A stretch of 64,000 nucleotides of DNA from Congeria kusceri. Its lineage: Eukaryota; Mollusca; Bivalvia; Myida; Dreissenidae. The position numbers were made by a program, and so were the translations under genes. The stretch's first letter is position 1. The number at the start of each line of letters is the position of its first letter. This document shows positions 23,765 to 36,322 of the stretch, piece after piece. The notes below the pieces were generated by a model that was given only the letters and a program-made list of their open reading frames with translations, had not been told where the DNA came from and did not search any database. Where the stretch lies: assembly GCA_027627225.1 (NCBI GenBank), contig JAPFQT010000167.1:402001-466000 (forward strand), read 5' to 3'.

Positions 23765-26700
23765 CAATTTCAAATAATTTGGTACAAGTGTTAAGCATGG
23801 TGATTCGGTGGTTGCGCGTAAAAACCAAGTCCCTAGAGCCAAGGTCAAGGTCACACTTAAAGGTCAAACAACAAATATAAAAATTTAAGCCATAGGCCCT
23901 GTCCGGACCATTATTTTGACCGGCATTGAAGGAATTTCAAATAACATTTTATAAGTGTTTATTATAGTGAGACGGCTTGTTGCGCGCAAGAATTATGTCC
24001 CTAGATCCAAGGTCAAGGCCACACGTAAAGATCAAAGATCAAATATGATAATTTAAGCCATAGACCCTGTCCTGAGCATAATTTTGTCCAACGGGTAAGG
24101 AATTTCAAACAACTCGGCAGAAGTGCTCAGCATTTTGTTACGGTGTGTCGCTCTAAGAACGATATCCCTAGGTCAAAGGTCAAGGTCACACTTAAAATCA
24201 AATGTCAACTATAGGAAAATAAGCCATAAAAATGTTTCTTGGGCATAATTTTGCCCAACATGAAAGGAATTTCAAATAACTTGGCACAAGTGATAAGCAT
24301 CATGAGGCGGTGTGTCGCGTGCAAGAACCAGGTGCCTGAGTCAAAGTTCTAGGTCACACATTTCAAAGGTCAAATATATGTATAAAAGTTAAGATTTTGT
24401 GAGGGCTAAAATTATTGGTTGGAAATGTGTGATACATCAACTTGCTTCACATAATAAGATAATACATTAGCAGAAAGTTCAATATAAAAGGACAGTTCTC
24501 CTGTTGCAAAATATTTTTATGCATATGGACAAAGCGGGGCCATGTAGAACAGGCTGCATATGTGGGGGCATTCGTGTCTGTGGATGCATTTCTAGTTTAA
24601 ATATTAAGTGGTAGTTAATAGCCCTCGTATTGCAAAAGTCGGAAAACTAATGAAATCGATCAACTAAATTATAAATAGTTACACTACTGGTCAATATGTT
24701 AACTTTGTATGTTGTGTGTGCATTAACATGTGATTTTATAATGCGCAGCATGTTGTTCATTATTTTTAATATTGTTTGCATTTCTCTTTCACTTAGTATT
24801 TGAGACGCTCGCCGCGTATGAGTTACTGAAGTGTAATTGTTTTTCTAGAATGCGCAAGTACGTGAACATGTATTGACTGTTATAAATATTTTTCATCAGT
24901 TTGCTCATGTAAAACCTGATAAAAAGTCATGTACAATGCGCTAATGCCGTTTTCGCGTTCAACAAGTATAATGCAACATACGGATCGGAAAAAAACACAG
25001 TAATGCGTTCAATATAGCAACCGAAGCGTTTGGATGAAATTGCGGCAACCTCTATATTAATGAGGAACCACGCTTTTCAATAAACGAAGGACACAAAGGC
25101 ATATTTGTTACTTAACACATGCCAGATTATATATATATTATTTTCAAGGACGATATTGCAAATTGCGCTGAAAATGCGATTAATCTACAAAATCAAATTA
25201 ACTGCATCTCACACTTTTGCGAAAAGGTATGTCGATAAGTGAATAAAGGACAGAAATTATTGCTTTTTAGAATTGGTGGCCCACTAGGTTTATATTATAT
25301 AAAACTTGGAATTTTAACGGTGCCTGTTATATGCAGATAAAGACACAGGTTTAACTAGCAGACCAAGCAAACAAATCAATTAATTTTTTAAAATCTTATC
25401 AGCGTACTTTCTGCTACAAGAATATTGTAAATTATTGTATTCAACGGTTAAACACATTCGGATGGACATTTGCAATATTATAGGCAATTTGTAGATGTGA
25501 ACCACTCTTCAAATAATGCAATAACTTTAGCATAGTATATTACCCCATACTACCATACTAAATGCATTTAGTATCGGTGAAACTATGCTTGCACAATCTG
25601 AAATAAAGGACACTTTTACACATGCCTATTCATAGATACCCAACACTTTGTATCTTATGCTCAATCGTCAAGATGATATAGGGAGAATAAACTAGGCTAC
25701 TTGTGTAAAAAAAAAATTCAATTTCGTAATGGCTTTGGTTTTGCTTGGCTGAGTCATGAAATTAATAAGTTATAGTATTTTTTGAATGCGTACAAGCAGC
25801 GTTTAATTGATCGTAAACATAAAGTTTGGCATACTTCATTAAATGAATCAACACGATATAGTGCTATATAGATGCTTTGAATTTCGAAATACTCCAGAAA
25901 ACATATTTGACTTTTAATCTACCATTTTCTTTTTAACAAAACCATTTGCTAAATTTAGATGTTCCAATCATAAATTAGCAATCGTAACCTGTAGGCATTT
26001 ATATGCTGATAGAAACGATTGAATTTGTCTTTTTTTTTTGCTTGCCCATTATCACATTTATGTCATTGTAAATAAATATCGTGCGTTGTTCCAGTGTCCT
26101 AAATATGCTCAACAAAGAAAGAATTGTTTGTTAAGTTTGTTTCATGGTAAAAATAGAATTGAAAAAACAAATCTCATGAAGACAACGAATGCACACAAAT
26201 TGAGAACACTCATGTGGTTTATGTACCATCTTTAAATGTATTAAATTTATATGAAATACTATTTTTATAAACTTGTCTTTATATATTCAACACAACTCCC
26301 TTTTTAAATGCGTTTGAACGTTTAAAATTGTATTACTTAGCGGTGGATTTTGTAACAGCAATCAACTTTGTTTTCTGTTCTGTTCGATACAATGAAAATC
26401 ATTGAATATTTAACAAACAAATTGTCATTATCTAACGGAAGGATAAATCGGCGGCTCACAAAAACCCATATGGGTCATAATGGTCCCTATTCCGATTGCA
26501 TGCAAGGACTCATATCGATCCAATATGGGGAAACGTTGGTCCAATATTGGCCTTATTTTAGCAAACCAATGCGGAATTGTTCGAATGCAGTTTATATGGG
26601 TTCCATATGCAAATGCTTGTTGTGTTTTCACTAAATTCCCCTACACAGTCTTAAGTTTTGTACACATTAATTACGTAATTTTAGTAAAATGTTACGGCTT

Positions 26701-27239
26701 GTTTTATTGTTAGGTACATCGTTGAAAGAACGACGTGGTGAAAAACGGTCTTCTGGGTATGAATCAGGTATGATTAAAATATAGCACTCACATAGACTAT
26801 ATCTTTATTTATTTATGAGCTCTTTACAAATAAATCACTACATGTGTTCTCAATAAGTATGTCGCATTGCTCGATAACATTTTAGTATTAAGACAACAAG
26901 ACGTGTTAAATTACTTACAAGCATATGTATCTTTTGAAATATACAAACATTTCTCCTATACTATTTACATGATATATTCAGCAAACCTAAATTCTAATGT
27001 GCAAGAAACTAATAAGATATATGCATGCATTGTTTTATTAGCTTACATAAATTACTTCAGTATCTGTATTAATTATATCAGCTCAGCATTAAATGTAAGT
27101 ATGTAATCGAAGACGCAGATAATTATGTCTGTGTAATTCATATAACCTTCTGCCAACATATCTTGTATAAAAAATCAACTTTTTTGACTGGTTCGATTAG
27201 AGTTTTATTAGAATTGTAGTATTGCCAAATTTCAAGTAA
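23765..27239 (+). repeat. Array unit 5 (3,475 bp)
   Basis: It carries three extra bases in GAAACTAATAAGATATA near 27,010. It ends at CAAATTTCAAGTAAG, after which unrelated DNA (GTGCAATATACACCCGG) begins, marking the right limit of the array. Confidence 0.9.
26714..26767 (+). CDS. Repeated 54-nt symmetric exon candidate, copy 5
   Basis: Identical to copies 1, 2 and 4. The next phase-compatible candidate downstream is at 36,269, so the intron would be about 9.5 kb and would contain the 27.6-35.6 kb satellites. Confidence 0.45.
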
Positions 27240-27584
27240 GTGCAATATACACCCGGAGAAAACATCATCAAATATACATACTAACATTAATCATTTAAAT
27301 ATGTTTTTTTATTATTTAATAGTCATACTAATAGTAATAGTACAATGTATGATATCTAAACATAATCTTTGACAAATGTGTGCTTTTTTATGGTTCCCAT
27401 TAATAAGTCATATTAATAAGAATCAAATCCCTAGCATATGAAAAAACATGTTAATAACAATATGTTATCAAACATTTAAGATATATAGATTACGTAATAA
27501 AACAATAGCTGTAAGAGGACACCGCGCTCGACTATTTGAAGCATTTCATTTGGTACATATTTGGAAAGTGGAGGGGGCATACAT
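27240..27584. other. Unassigned AT-rich DNA
   Basis: This is single-copy-looking DNA between the array and the next satellite. I see no features. Confidence 0.45.
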
Positions 27585-28485
27585 TTGTTGAAATACAAAG
27601 CTGAGTTATGGCAATAATTTCAAAGATGTATTCAAAGTTTCAAGTGAATACCTTATGTAGTTTAGAAAGTATAAGACTTTGGAACAAAAACTGTAATCCC
27701 CAAATCTATGTGAGAAGTGGTCATACCTCTGTTAAACTACACTATATAGTTGTAGGGATTGTTGTAACTGATGCTGGAGTCGATAATAAAGATGAATTCC
27801 AAATTTAAGTGTATACCTTATGTAGTTTGTACTTTTGAGTAAAAACTGTATACTGAAAATATATGTGAAAAGGGGTATAACTCTGTCAAAATACAAAACA
27901 GGCTTATATGGATTGTGCCACCTTATGATGTAGTTAATGACAAAGTCATATTCCAAGTTTCAATTTTATAACCTATCAAGTTTGTAAGTTATACAACTTT
28001 TGAATAAAAACTTAAATCTGAAAATCTATGTGCAATAGGGACATAACTATGCCAAAATACTAAGAAGTTTATAATTGACAAGACATTGGAATACAATCTA
28101 ACAGAAAATATATATGAAAACGAGACATAACTCCGTTTAAATACAAAACTGTTTGTTTGGAAATGTTCTACTTGATGTAAGAGTTGATGACAAAGCTACA
28201 TTCCAATTTTCAGGAGAATAATTTGTTTACATTTAAAGTTATAACAATTTTAAATATAAACTCTAATGGCAAATATATATATATATGGGCATATCTCTGT
28301 CAAAATACAGCACAGAGTGATGGGGAATGTTGCAATTGATATTGGATTTGATGCAAAGATACATTCCAAGTTTCAAGTGAATACCTTCTGTACTTTTCAA
28401 GTTATAACACTTTTGAATGTAAAGTTTAACCAGACAATATGTGTGAAAAAGGGGCATAACTCTGTCCAAATACGAAACAGAGTAG
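27585..28485. repeat. Degenerate satellite, period about 160-170 bp (GGGGCATAACTCTG family)
   Basis: AGGGGTATAACTCTGTCAAA and relatives recur near 27,872, 28,036, 28,124, 28,294 and 28,451, each followed by ATACAAAACAG and later by CATTCCAAGTTTCAAGTGAAT. The frames on both strands in this interval follow the repeat and are not called. Confidence 0.65.
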
Positions 28486-29704
28486 TAGTAGAAAGCAGTA
28501 GAAAAGCTCACATATTCTTTGAATAGTCGAGCTAATGAAAGAGTACACACAAAGACACACATAATGTACTTACTTGGTATATTCCACTCACGACTTTTGG
28601 TCCTAAATATGGCCTTGTTAGTACTCTGACAGCTGAAATACCAATTATCGCAAAGGAAAAGTAATGCACCCAATAAATCTTGTTATTTCAATGACAGTCC
28701 TCAAGTTTGCTTTGAGAAATTAAATAACATATCATGTTAACAGATACATACCTATACTGTATATGTCTAACTTAATAACTAGAGATTCCAATCTACTAAC
28801 ATATAATAATGGATATTAATTATCTGTCATATAAAATTCTGATCACCTCTAACAAAAATAATATGCTTATCGAATGCAACATTTCTGTGTATAGGTTACT
28901 CTACACCAAGCTATTGACCTAGTCACAAAAATATGGAGCCTAACAATGTGTCAACAGTTGCATATTTGTACTTAAATCAATAAAGTATAAACTGTAGGTT
29001 AGGTATTCTTCTAAATGCACCAACAGCTATAAATTTACAAATGTATGTAGAAGCTTATAGTTGTAGTAGTAGCAGCAGAAGTAGTCGTAGTAGTAGTAGT
29101 ATTTGCAGTATGGATATGAGATTAAAGACGGAGCTGTTGAATGTATTAATCGTTGAGTAGCTTTTGAAATGACATTGGCTGTAAAGATTTAATAATAACT
29201 GAACAAAGGAACAACTTACCTGCACAACGTAGTTATTGAAACCATGACAACTACAGATTTAACTCGGTCTGAAAATGTGTAACACACCACATGTACCATT
29301 GGTGAATTCATGAATTGTGCAGTGTTGCGCGTTTTAAAAGAGATTTGCAGGGACACTCATTGTACATTATGGAACTCACCACATGGCTCTCATATCTACC
29401 ATAGCTTATATGAAAGAACCATAACGAAATACAGCACACACGTTGTAAAACTTAGGGAGATTAATTTGCAATTATGTGAAGAAATGTTATATGTCCACGT
29501 CATTGAGATGTCAATCTGTTCCGTATGTTTGACAGTGTATACTGCAAGTAAGCTGTAAAGCATTACATGTTCAATATATTTTGTAATGGTTGATGTGTAG
29601 AAAATTAACTATTATGTGTAATGGTGCACTATGATGTACGTTTGTATTACACAAATAATACTTTCAGCATTGTCCATGAACTTTAAGAACATCCCTCGCC
29701 AGAG
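28486..29704. other. Unassigned DNA with a short (AGT)n tract
   Basis: A small impure AGT/AGC tract lies at about 29,058-29,103. The 82-codon + frame at 29,310-29,558 is unrecognised and lacks splice or start support. Confidence 0.4.
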
Positions 29705-30008
<304 letters not shown>

Positions 30009-30149
30009 AAAATGCCCGACAGATACTGTGCAAATGGACATTCTTTTGCACAATTTGCCGATTGAAATCCCCCAAACAATTATTTAATTATGATAAATAT
30101 CATAACACAACAATATTATCAAACTGTCAACAGGCGACGATACATTTTT

Positions 30150-30310
30150 TGTATGCTCCCCGAATTTGTTTCGGAGAAGCGTATAGTCAACGCTTTGTCC
30201 ATCCGTCGGGACGTCCTTCCGTCCGTCCGTCCCGTTTTCTTGTCCGGACTATATGTGTGAGCCCATGAGATGTTTTGCCCAAATGCAGTTTCTGGGCGAA
30301 ATGAGTTATT
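30150..30310. repeat. Dispersed bivalve-type repeat with CCGTCCGTCC end
   Basis: GTATAGTCAACGCTTTGTCC, then CCTTCCGTCCGTCCGTCCCG, CTTGTCCGGACTATATG and TGTGAGCCCATG run in the order I associate with a very common bivalve repeat. It is followed by the related tandem at 30,830-31,490. Confidence 0.5.
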
Positions 30311-30829
30311 GGCAGTTCTGGTTACACTGATATGTGTATAAACTGGAAATGGCTTCCTTTTTTCTCAGTCCTGCGTTTTGAGCAAGAATTCGCAGTTTAA
30401 GGAACACCACCGTAATGAGGAATTTTCAAATAGGACACAAATTTTAATATTTGACATGCATACAATACAGAACGTAGCATTATCAGGACAAGTAATTTAA
30501 ATATATATTTTAACTGGACTGCCTTTCCCAAATAACAAAATTTGAATATACAAGTGTTTTGGATACAAATATTAATAATAAATAGATGGTTGCTATGGTT
30601 ATCAAACCGTAAATCATACAAAAAATGTAAATCTTTACACAAATAACCAAAAACAAAACATTTTTCGTTGACAGTTTTTAAGATTTAAACAATTATTTGA
30701 TTTATGTTTATCATAATCCTGACTTTCTCATAAAGATCATGTGCCTCAACTTTGATGTCAGTTTTTCCGAAAGGAAGCAGACCACAATTGGGAAAAAAAC
30801 TATCATGGGCTGCCACATATTTCAGTAAC

Positions 30830-31490
30830 TACTGGCCATAATTCAATGAAAATTGATCGAAAGCTCTATTGCCGAGAGGTGTGCAATAAATCGGGACGTT
30901 CCGATTTAATGATTTTTACATAGTTATGGGACTTACAAGATTTTTGAAATTAGTATATAGTGCACAATTATTGTCCGAAATATTTCTCGGCAACTACTGG
31001 CCAGAATTCAAAGAAACTTCACGGAAAGCTTATTTACCAAGATGACGCAGTCTGTTCCAGGAAGTTCCGCTTCAATGATTTTCTCAGTGAGGATCGTTGA
31101 TAATTTTTTAATAGTGCACAATTCTTGTCTGGACAATTTCTATGTAACTATGCGCCATAGTTCAATTAAACTTTAGGGAAAGGTTCATTTCCAAGAGTTG
31201 GGTCGTACATGCTCCGCTTCAAAGATTTTTAGTGGAGTTATGGAAATTTGATGATTGCTCAAATTAATATACAGTTCTAAATGTGTGTCCGGACAGTGCC
31301 GAAGCAACTACTGGCCAGATTCCAATGACACTTTACGAGAAGCCTCATTACCAACAGGTTGTTCACAGTAGCAGAACAGTCCGTTCATTGACTTTTCTTT
31401 GAGTTTATGGCCCTTGGAGATTGCTGATATAGTTATTAAGTGTTCATTTTTGTACGGACTGTTTCTCAGCAACTACCTCATAGTCTGTAT
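30830..31490. repeat. Degenerate satellite, period about 155 bp (CAACTACTGGCCAGAATTC family)
   Basis: ACTACTGGCCATAATTCAAT and relatives recur near 30,830, 30,990, 31,145, 31,300 and 31,460. Each is followed by a GGAAAGCT..ATTACCAA word and by a TTCCG..TCAATGATTTT word. It is well diverged and so old. Confidence 0.6.
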
Positions 31491-31619
31491 TAAATTCAGT
31501 GATACTTATTACATGGTATGTTTGTGGCATGCTCAAAAATAAGTTTTACATCATGTTTGGCCCTGTAGTTCTAGTGCGTTTGTAACGTGCACGGGTGTAT
31601 ATTAACTAGTATGTTCATT

Positions 31620-32395
31620 TTTTCTCTAGCCTGCCTGGCTTATGATTGGTGCAATACCATACAAATGATTATGGCATATGAACAACTAATTAAATATAAC
31701 ATAAACTAACAGTAACTTAAAACCCTAATGAAAGCATGCCTGGGCTATTCTTATTTACAGTCACCGTGCTTTAAAATACTCAGATATGAAACCTATCTTA
31801 CACAAATGACCGATACCACTTATATCACTGACATGATAATTTAAACCTTACTGTAAAGCCTATCTTAAAAAACACAATAATAACCGTTAAAGTCACACAC
31901 TCTGGCACAACACTTCATGCAATCTGTGATGATCACGCATTGGCTGAACTTTCTGACGGTAATCTCTGGAAAGCCAGCAGTTTGGTTCTTGCACTGTTGT
32001 ATTTTTCACGAACTTCACCATTAACACATTTTACTTATGCCCTTAATTATCTCGGTTGGTGACAACAATTTAGAAATTAATTTAATACTTCAAACTCCAA
32101 TTATTTTTCTAGCACATTAACTGTAGCAATCCTCAACTCGTTATGGACAAATTTCTTTTGACTGCTTCTGAAGGAAAAAACAACAACATATATTTCAACT
32201 CAAAACATCATGTGGCTGCATTACATGTACATTAAGTGAACTTAATAAACACCTATTTTTTGTAAAACAATACGTGCTTACTTGTTATTTTAACTAAACA
32301 TCAGGTCTACAATTTTAAGTTAAACAAGATTCTGTGTTTGATAAACACACATGCCCCCGGTTGTTGCTGGATATCTCATTTTGTCCAAATTAGTT
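31620..32395. other. Unassigned AT-rich DNA
   Basis: No coding signal or repeat could be supported here. Confidence 0.45.
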
Positions 32396-32765
32396 CAGGA
32401 TCAAGGTCAAAGTGAGTTTAGGTAATATGGGTGGATTGGGAACGGTCAAAAGTAATAACTGTGTAAATATCAAAGTATTGTAGTAAGCGGTGTTGGTGCT
32501 AGACGAAACGGTTCAATCTAGTTAACGAAGAAATGGCACTTTTGAATTATTATAAGTTTAAATTAGGTCAAGGTCAAAGTTAGGTTGGGTGGATTGGGAA
32601 TTGTCATAAGCAGCAACTGTGTAAGTATCCAAGTGTTGTAGTAAGCGGTATTGGTGCTAGACGAAACGGTAAAATCTACTAAACCTTGTCACGGACAGAC
32701 GGACGGAAGGACGGATGGACAAGACAATCACTATATGCCTCCCGCATCAAGATGACGGGGACATA
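32396..32765. repeat. Two-copy repeat (about 172 bp) with inverted GGACGG end
   Basis: TCAAGGTCAAAGT at 32,401 and 32,573 each lead into GGGTGGATTGGGAA, CAACTGTGTAA and GGTGCTAGACGAAACGGT. The block closes with CGGACAGACGGACGG and TATGCCTCCCGCATCAAGAT. The GGACGG end is inverted relative to the CCGTCC start at 30.2 kb. Confidence 0.6.
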
Positions 32766-33162
32766 AAAACCATATTCATAGCTATTTACGAAATACTCCT
32801 ATATAAACATACATATTTAAAGGGATGTTTGTGTTGGGAATTGACACTTTTTAGCATTCCGCAATGATACAAAGACACACAGCAGTACCTAATTTGATTA
32901 GTTAGTTATTAAATAAAGTTTATGTTCATAATGTTATATTCCCGATCTATGGTGATTCGCAAGAGTTTTACACCAACATCATTTTGCAAAAAACAACCGA
33001 TTTCTGTTAAAACCATGCCTAAGAAAAACTGAAAGAGAAAATGATACGATCATTTTAACATTTAATTTGATTAAAGTACCCAAAATATTTGGTATTTTAG
33101 GCGAGACAAGGTCTGCATGCGAATCAAGATACATCATGATTTTATATAAGGCGAGCGTATGT
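32766..33162. other. Unassigned AT-rich DNA
   Basis: I see nothing supportable. The frames at about 33.0-33.3 kb on both strands overlap the repeat end that follows. Confidence 0.4.
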
Positions 33163-34016
33163 ATTAATGGGACTATTCGCCCGAAAAATGTTTCGCCCTG
33201 GGGCTTTTCACGCTGGGACGTTTGCCCTGATTTGGGGGGTGTTAGTGTGTTATGTGTCACTTGTCAAACTGTGACAGTTAGCCCCTCTCTGTGTTCTTGC
33301 AAAGTGATATCTTTAAACTAAATCGAGCAGATAACTGAGATATGTGTTAACTTTGAGACAATTTTTGTTTCTAAACCATATTTTACAAAAAGATTAACAC
33401 AATAAGCAGGTGTTATCAGATTCATATACATGAAATAATCTAATAAACATTAATAAATAAGGATGCCTGATTTTTTGTTTATATATTTCAAACAATGTTA
33501 TATTGATACATGTGCAAGGATTATCATATTTAGTTTTGTTAATTTAGATGATAAAGATAAATTAATACATGTCTGTATTTCGTCCTGAATAGTTTTACCT
33601 GGATAGTGGTCATTAAAATAAGTGAATTTGGCACGTCATTATTCCACGTTTAGTTTAATTCGATTCACATTAGTTAAATTTAATTTAAACCTATTTATTT
33701 TAGCTCGATTGCATCGAAAGCCTAAGGGTTATAGAGACACTCTCGAGTCCGTTTTCTGGGTAGAACCCGTACTTGGTGTCTTAGGGGGAGATGGGGATCG
33801 AACCCGGGACCTCCCGATTGCTAGGCGGACACCATATCCACTACGCCACCGCGACCTTCACATTGTCGATTCACATTGTTGATGCACATTATTGCAAATT
33901 GGGATGCTCGACTACAGAAATATTCTGGGCGGAAACGGCTCAGGGCGAAATCTATTACGGCGCGAATCGTCCCAAGCCGAAACGTGTTTCGGTGCGAATG
34001 GTCCCCAATTCATATT
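33163..34016. mobile_element. Possible non-autonomous element with related inverted ends and a nested SINE
   Basis: The left end (33,163-33,240) reads GGGACTATTCGCCCGAAA, then GTTTCGCCCTGGGG. The right end (33,925-34,016), read on the minus strand, gives GGGGACCATTCGCACCGAAA and later TTTCGCCCTGAG. The two are similar inverted sequences of about 70-80 bp with many mismatches. Between them is the SINE at 33,701-33,857. No target duplication could be fixed. Confidence 0.35.
33701..33857 (-). repeat. tRNA-derived SINE
   Basis: On the minus strand the head contains GTGGCGTAGTGGAT (A box) and CCCGGGTTCGATCCCC (B box), with an Ala-AGC-like CTAGCAA loop between. The body continues with a conserved-looking tail to about 33,701. 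The anticodon stem does not close cleanly, so this is a SINE and not a tRNA gene. Confidence 0.75.
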
Positions 34017-34127
34017 AACATATATACCACCTATCATTGGGACTTGGTTTTACAAGTTGGCATAAAACATTGACCTGTCCGACGGTAAAATTACCCGTAT
34101 CGGACGAGTCGAGCATAGGATTTCTGC

Positions 34128-35610
34128 ACCCCTGAATGGGGTTGCTTCCCAGATGGGCTTTTTTGCAGTGGACCCATATGGGCTTGCTTTCTTGGACCCA
34201 TATGAGTCTGATATGGGCAAACATATCATTTGGGACCCACTTTATGCTCATGTTGTATTTTTTGCCCATCTGTAGCCCATATTTGGCCCAATTTGAATTG
34301 CTTTTTGTGACCCGTATGGGCTTTCTATTTGGGACCCAAATAAGTTTACTTGACTAGGACCCATCAGGGTTTATAGTGGCAAGATAATGCATACGGGTCC
34401 CACACTGGGCCCACGAGGTATATAAGCCCATATAAAACCCAAATCGTGGCCACATGGGATAGCTTGCAGTGGACCCACATGGTCTTCCTTGCTCGGACCC
34501 ATATGGGTCTGATATGGGTAAACAAATGTGCTTACTGGGTCCCATGTGTTATATTATTTGGAATTCACATGGGGCCCATATGGTATAATTGGCCAAAAAA
34601 AGCCCATATTGGGTCCATACAAACTTGCTTTCTAGGACGCATATGGGCTTTCTAGTCGGGACCAATGTGGGTTTACTTTACTTGGACCCACCTGGGTTTT
34701 ATAGTGGCAAGATAACGCATATTGGTCCCACACTGGGCCCATGAGGAGTATCAGCCCAGGTAAAGCCCATATCTTGCCCACATGGGGTGGCTTGTTTAGA
34801 CCTAAATTGGCTTACATGCAGTATACCCAAATGAGCTTTTTTGTTGGACCTATGTGGGTCTGATATGGGCAAACATATCATATGGGACGCACATGGGGCT
34901 TATATTGTATTTTTGCTCTGCTATAGCCCATATTGGACCCATATGGACGCACTTTCTGTGACCCATATGGGCCTTCTAGTAGGGACCCAATGTGTTTACA
35001 TTACTTGGACCTATCCGGGTTTTATAGTGGCATGATAATGATTATGAATCCCACACTGGGTCCATGATGTATATAAACCCATATCGGGCCCACATGGGAT
35101 TGCTTGCTGGGACCCATATGGGCTTACTTGCAGTGGACCCAAATGAGCTTCCTTTCTTGGAACCATATGGTTCTGATATGGACAAAATATAAATTGGGAC
35201 CCACATGGGCCCATATTGTATTTTTTGCCCAGCTATAGCCCATATTGGGCTCATATAGACTTGCTTTTTGGGACTCATACGGGCTTTCTAGTAGGGACCC
35301 TAATGGGTGTAGTTGACTTGGACTCATCTGGATTTTATAGTAGCAAGATAATGCATATGGGCCCCGCCATGGGCCCAGGAGGTATATCAGCCTGGATAAG
35401 ACCCAGATCGTGCCCACATGGGATGGCTTGCTGGGACCCATATGGGCATACTTGCAGTGGACCCACATGGGCTTCCTTGCTTGGACTCATGTGGGTCTGA
35501 TATGGGCAAACAAATATAATTTGGGACCCACATGGGGCCCATATTGTAAATTTTGCCCAGCTATAGCCCATATTGGGTCCGTATGGGCTTGCTTGCAGAG
35601 ACTATCTATT
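34128..35610. repeat. Satellite of about 320 bp rich in CCATATGGG palindromes
   Basis: The phrase GCAAGATAATGCATACGGG and variants recur at about 34,379, 34,708, 35,030 and 35,343 (periods 329, 322 and 313 bp). Inside each period GGACCCATATGGGCTT-like words recur every 30-50 bp, so there are two levels of order. Open frames on both strands with many Gly-Pro-Trp/His-Met words are products of this repeat. Confidence 0.85.
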
Positions 35611-36268
35611 ATACGCCTCCGGTATTCCGAATGTTTTTGCTCAGTTCATCCCTAACACTGCTAGGTGACTACAGAGAAGCGAAAACTAGCATTAAACTAC
35701 CTTATTTAATATTAACAGCCAGTTACCTTTTCCTTTCCGGTACAACTCTACGGCATTATGATCCAAACTGACTAAAACGCTAAACGAAGTTGTATAAATA
35801 CACCAGCAAGTCACGTAAACCAATAATAACATCGACTTACGCGGGTCAAACTATTATCTATAATTACAGTAGCGTAACGGGGGTGTCAGCTTCATACACT
35901 AAGTAGATTCATTCCTTACTTAAACTATTATATTCTTAACATATACTTTCGGTTTCAACAATCATTGTTAATCTAAAAAAAAGACATTTTAATACTGATA
36001 ATTTAATGAATGCGCTACTTACATGCTAGAAATATCGATGTTCAGCTATGCTTCAACTCGGTCCAATTTTCAGGAAGTTTCTAATGTAAACAACACAAAG
36101 GTTACGAATAACTAACTTTAAGGCACACACGACCCTTGTTCGTTAGAGTATCAATGTATCTCTGCCCTTCTGATTGCAGTTCAATTACTTGGCAAAGCGT
36201 CTTGGTGATCATCCATTAGTTTTACTGATATTCTTGTTAGCGCAATGCTGGAACTTGTTATATTTCAG
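35611..36268. other. Unassigned DNA between satellite and exon candidate
   Basis: No repeat is seen. The frame at 36,174-36,395 overlaps the exon candidate below but uses a different phase. Confidence 0.4.
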
Positions 36269-36322
36269 GTCATCCGAAAAAGGCAAAAGGATATCACACT
36301 CGGTCATCAGAGAATGGATCTG
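36269..36322 (+). CDS. Diverged sixth 54-nt symmetric exon candidate
   Basis: The segment follows TTGTTATATTTCAG and ends TCTG|GTATGT. Its length (54 nt) and phases (1 in, 1 out) equal those of the repeated exon. The open frame reads HPKKAKGYHTRSSENGS after the junction codon. Aligned without gaps, 16 of the last 22 bases match the array exon and the Arg-Ser-Ser triplet is at the same position, which suggests common descent. It lies outside the array with unrelated flanks, so it would be an older duplicate of the same exon. There is no RNA support. Confidence 0.4.

Larger units (their letters stand above)
9886..27239 (+). repeat. Five-copy tandem array of a 3.46-3.48 kb unit
   Basis: Fixed landmarks recur head to tail. 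GTGATTCGGTGGTTGCGCGC starts at 9,921, 13,400, 16,867, 20,326 and 23,800, giving periods of 3,479, 3,467, 3,459 and 3,474 bp. By eye the units differ by a few percent, mostly single bases and small indels. Each unit holds, in order, the 168-bp TCAAGGTCA satellite, the end of a dispersed repeat with GGGGGCATCCGTGTCTGTG, about 1.9 kb of AT-rich DNA, and a 54-nt exon candidate about 400 bp before the unit end. The array begins and ends in near-identical AATTTCAARTAA words, which fits duplication by short homology followed by unequal exchange. Confidence 0.95.

Noticed and set aside
33791..33857. A tRNA gene on the minus strand
   Set aside because: It has the A and B boxes but a conserved SINE-type tail follows, and the anticodon stem is imperfect.
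34128..35655. Many Gly/Pro/Trp/His-rich frames at 34.0-35.7 kb on both strands
   Set aside because: They follow the CCATATGGG satellite and change frame from unit to unit.
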